Shown piece after piece: positions 5,034 to 5,398 of a DNA stretch of 5,398 nt. Under the pieces are notes generated by a model. That model searched no databases, was not told the DNA's origin, and was given only the letters and a program-made list of their open reading frames with translations. The stretch's first letter is position 1. Each line of letters begins with the position of its first letter. Origin of the DNA: Propionibacteriaceae bacterium (GTDB lineage: Bacteria > Actinomycetota > Actinomycetes > Propionibacteriales > Propionibacteriaceae); the NCBI GenBank assembly GCA_021323255.1, contig JAJTCL010000212.1, forward strand, positions 1 through 5,398, read 5' to 3'. A program made the position numbers and the translations under genes.

Positions 5034-5398
5034 GCGTCGGCGCAGGAGAATGCGGTTCTGGTGTACGCCTTGGTGCGCTCGGTGCCTAAGCCGCCGGGGG
5101 AACTTATGCCCATCTTGTTCATCACATAGGCAAAGGTCATCTGTCGGTCGAGGTCGTTGACGACGATGGCTCCTCCCCATCCGAACCAGAAACAGCAGCG
5201 ACCGTCGGGGATGTACGGGACCAGGTCCGGGTGCGGCAGGCCATAGCCGATCCCGAATCGAGCCGGTAGCCCAACCGCGAGGTCCACGCCGTCGGACTGC
5301 TGGTCGAAGATCAGCTCGATGGTTCTTGGTGACAGCAACCTGACACCGTCGACCTCGCCACCGTTGGAGACGATCGACTGGATCCGAGCCACGGATCG
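5030..5398 (-). CDS. Beta-lactamase-fold serine hydrolase/esterase, C-terminal part (5' cut by window)
   Basis: The visible 122 residues are the C-terminus of a class C beta-lactamase/EstB-type serine hydrolase; the frame is open to the right edge, so the catalytic SxxK and YxN motifs lie outside. Numbering from the edge, LLSPRTIELIF (21-31) and QQSDGVDLAVGLPARFGIGYGL (33-54) are characteristic of the mycobacterial-type lipase/esterase members. GWGG (73-76) occupies the place of the KTG/HTG or GHGG triad-proximal motif, and DLDRQMTFAYVMNKM follows as the closing strand and helix. Such proteins usually hydrolyse short-chain esters rather than beta-lactams. The last four bases overlap the convergent SRPBCC gene. 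A secretion signal, if any, would be outside the window. Confidence 0.87.
   Translation of the reverse strand, partial: RSVARIQSIVSNGGEVDGVRLLSPRTIELIFDQQSDGVDLAVGLPARFGIGYGLPHPDLVPYIPDGRCCFWFGWGGAIVVNDLDRQMTFAYVMNKMGISSPGGLGTERTKAYTRTAFSCADA

Noticed and set aside
4424..5089. 221-residue plus-strand frame overlapping the SRPBCC gene in another frame
   Set aside because: Its translation is extremely arginine-rich without domain features; the SRPBCC frame explains the same bases.
5380..5397. Inverted repeat GATCCG/CGGATC near the right edge
   Set aside because: It lies inside the serine hydrolase coding sequence, with only a 6-bp stem, and is explained by codon choice.
1..5398. A single multi-gene defence or biosynthetic system
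   Set aside because: Genes alternate in strand with convergent ends and separate promoters, the families are unrelated, and no nuclease, toxin, reverse transcriptase or phage-type gene is present. Nothing in the sequence supports one joint system.

Overview
The base composition is high-GC, and GC is strongly preferred at third codon positions. The protein families (a HelR/HelD-type helicase, a mycobacterial-style serine hydrolase, a membrane-anchored metallophosphoesterase) point to an actinobacterium. Two start codons sit exactly 6 nt behind a TANNNT hexamer, which fits the leaderless transcripts common in that phylum. I cannot name the genus. No rRNA, tRNA, CRISPR array, insertion sequence or integrase is recognisable.

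Layout, left to right. (1) 1-642 (+): the C-terminal 213 residues of a HelR/HelD-like RNA polymerase-associated superfamily 1 ATPase, cut by the window edge. (2) 643-962: a convergent intergenic spacer with two candidate stem-loops. (3) 963-1982 (-): an N-terminally anchored calcineurin-like metallophosphoesterase whose annotated start lies inside a 22-bp tandem duplication. (4) 1983-2388: a divergent intergenic region with an AT-rich patch, a doubtful small minus-strand frame and a short direct repeat. (5) 2389-3306 (+): a CPBP (CAAX/Abi-type) intramembrane protease with a strong ribosome binding site. (6) 3307-3539: a convergent spacer packed with four inverted repeats. (7) 3540-4205 (-): a stand-alone MerB-like organomercurial lyase family protein that keeps the Cys/Asp/Cys catalytic set and has extra cysteines. 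(8) 4215-4560 (-): a coding-like frame without a convincing start, ending 9 nt before the MerB-like start. (9) 4569-5033 (+): an SRPBCC/AHSA1-type small protein, probably leaderless. (10) 5030-5398 (-): the C-terminal part of a beta-lactamase-fold serine hydrolase, whose stop codon overlaps that of gene 9 in one CTAG.

The genes are mostly convergent or divergent singletons, so this is not one operon and I see no evidence of a single multi-gene system. A loose theme is chemical or antibiotic stress: HelR-like proteins counter rifamycins in Streptomyces and mycobacteria, and MerB-type proteins cleave carbon-mercury bonds. That link is inference from family membership only. The items most worth following up are the orphan MerB-like protein with its extra cysteine knuckle, the startless coding-like frame just upstream of it, and the two matching leaderless-type starts.
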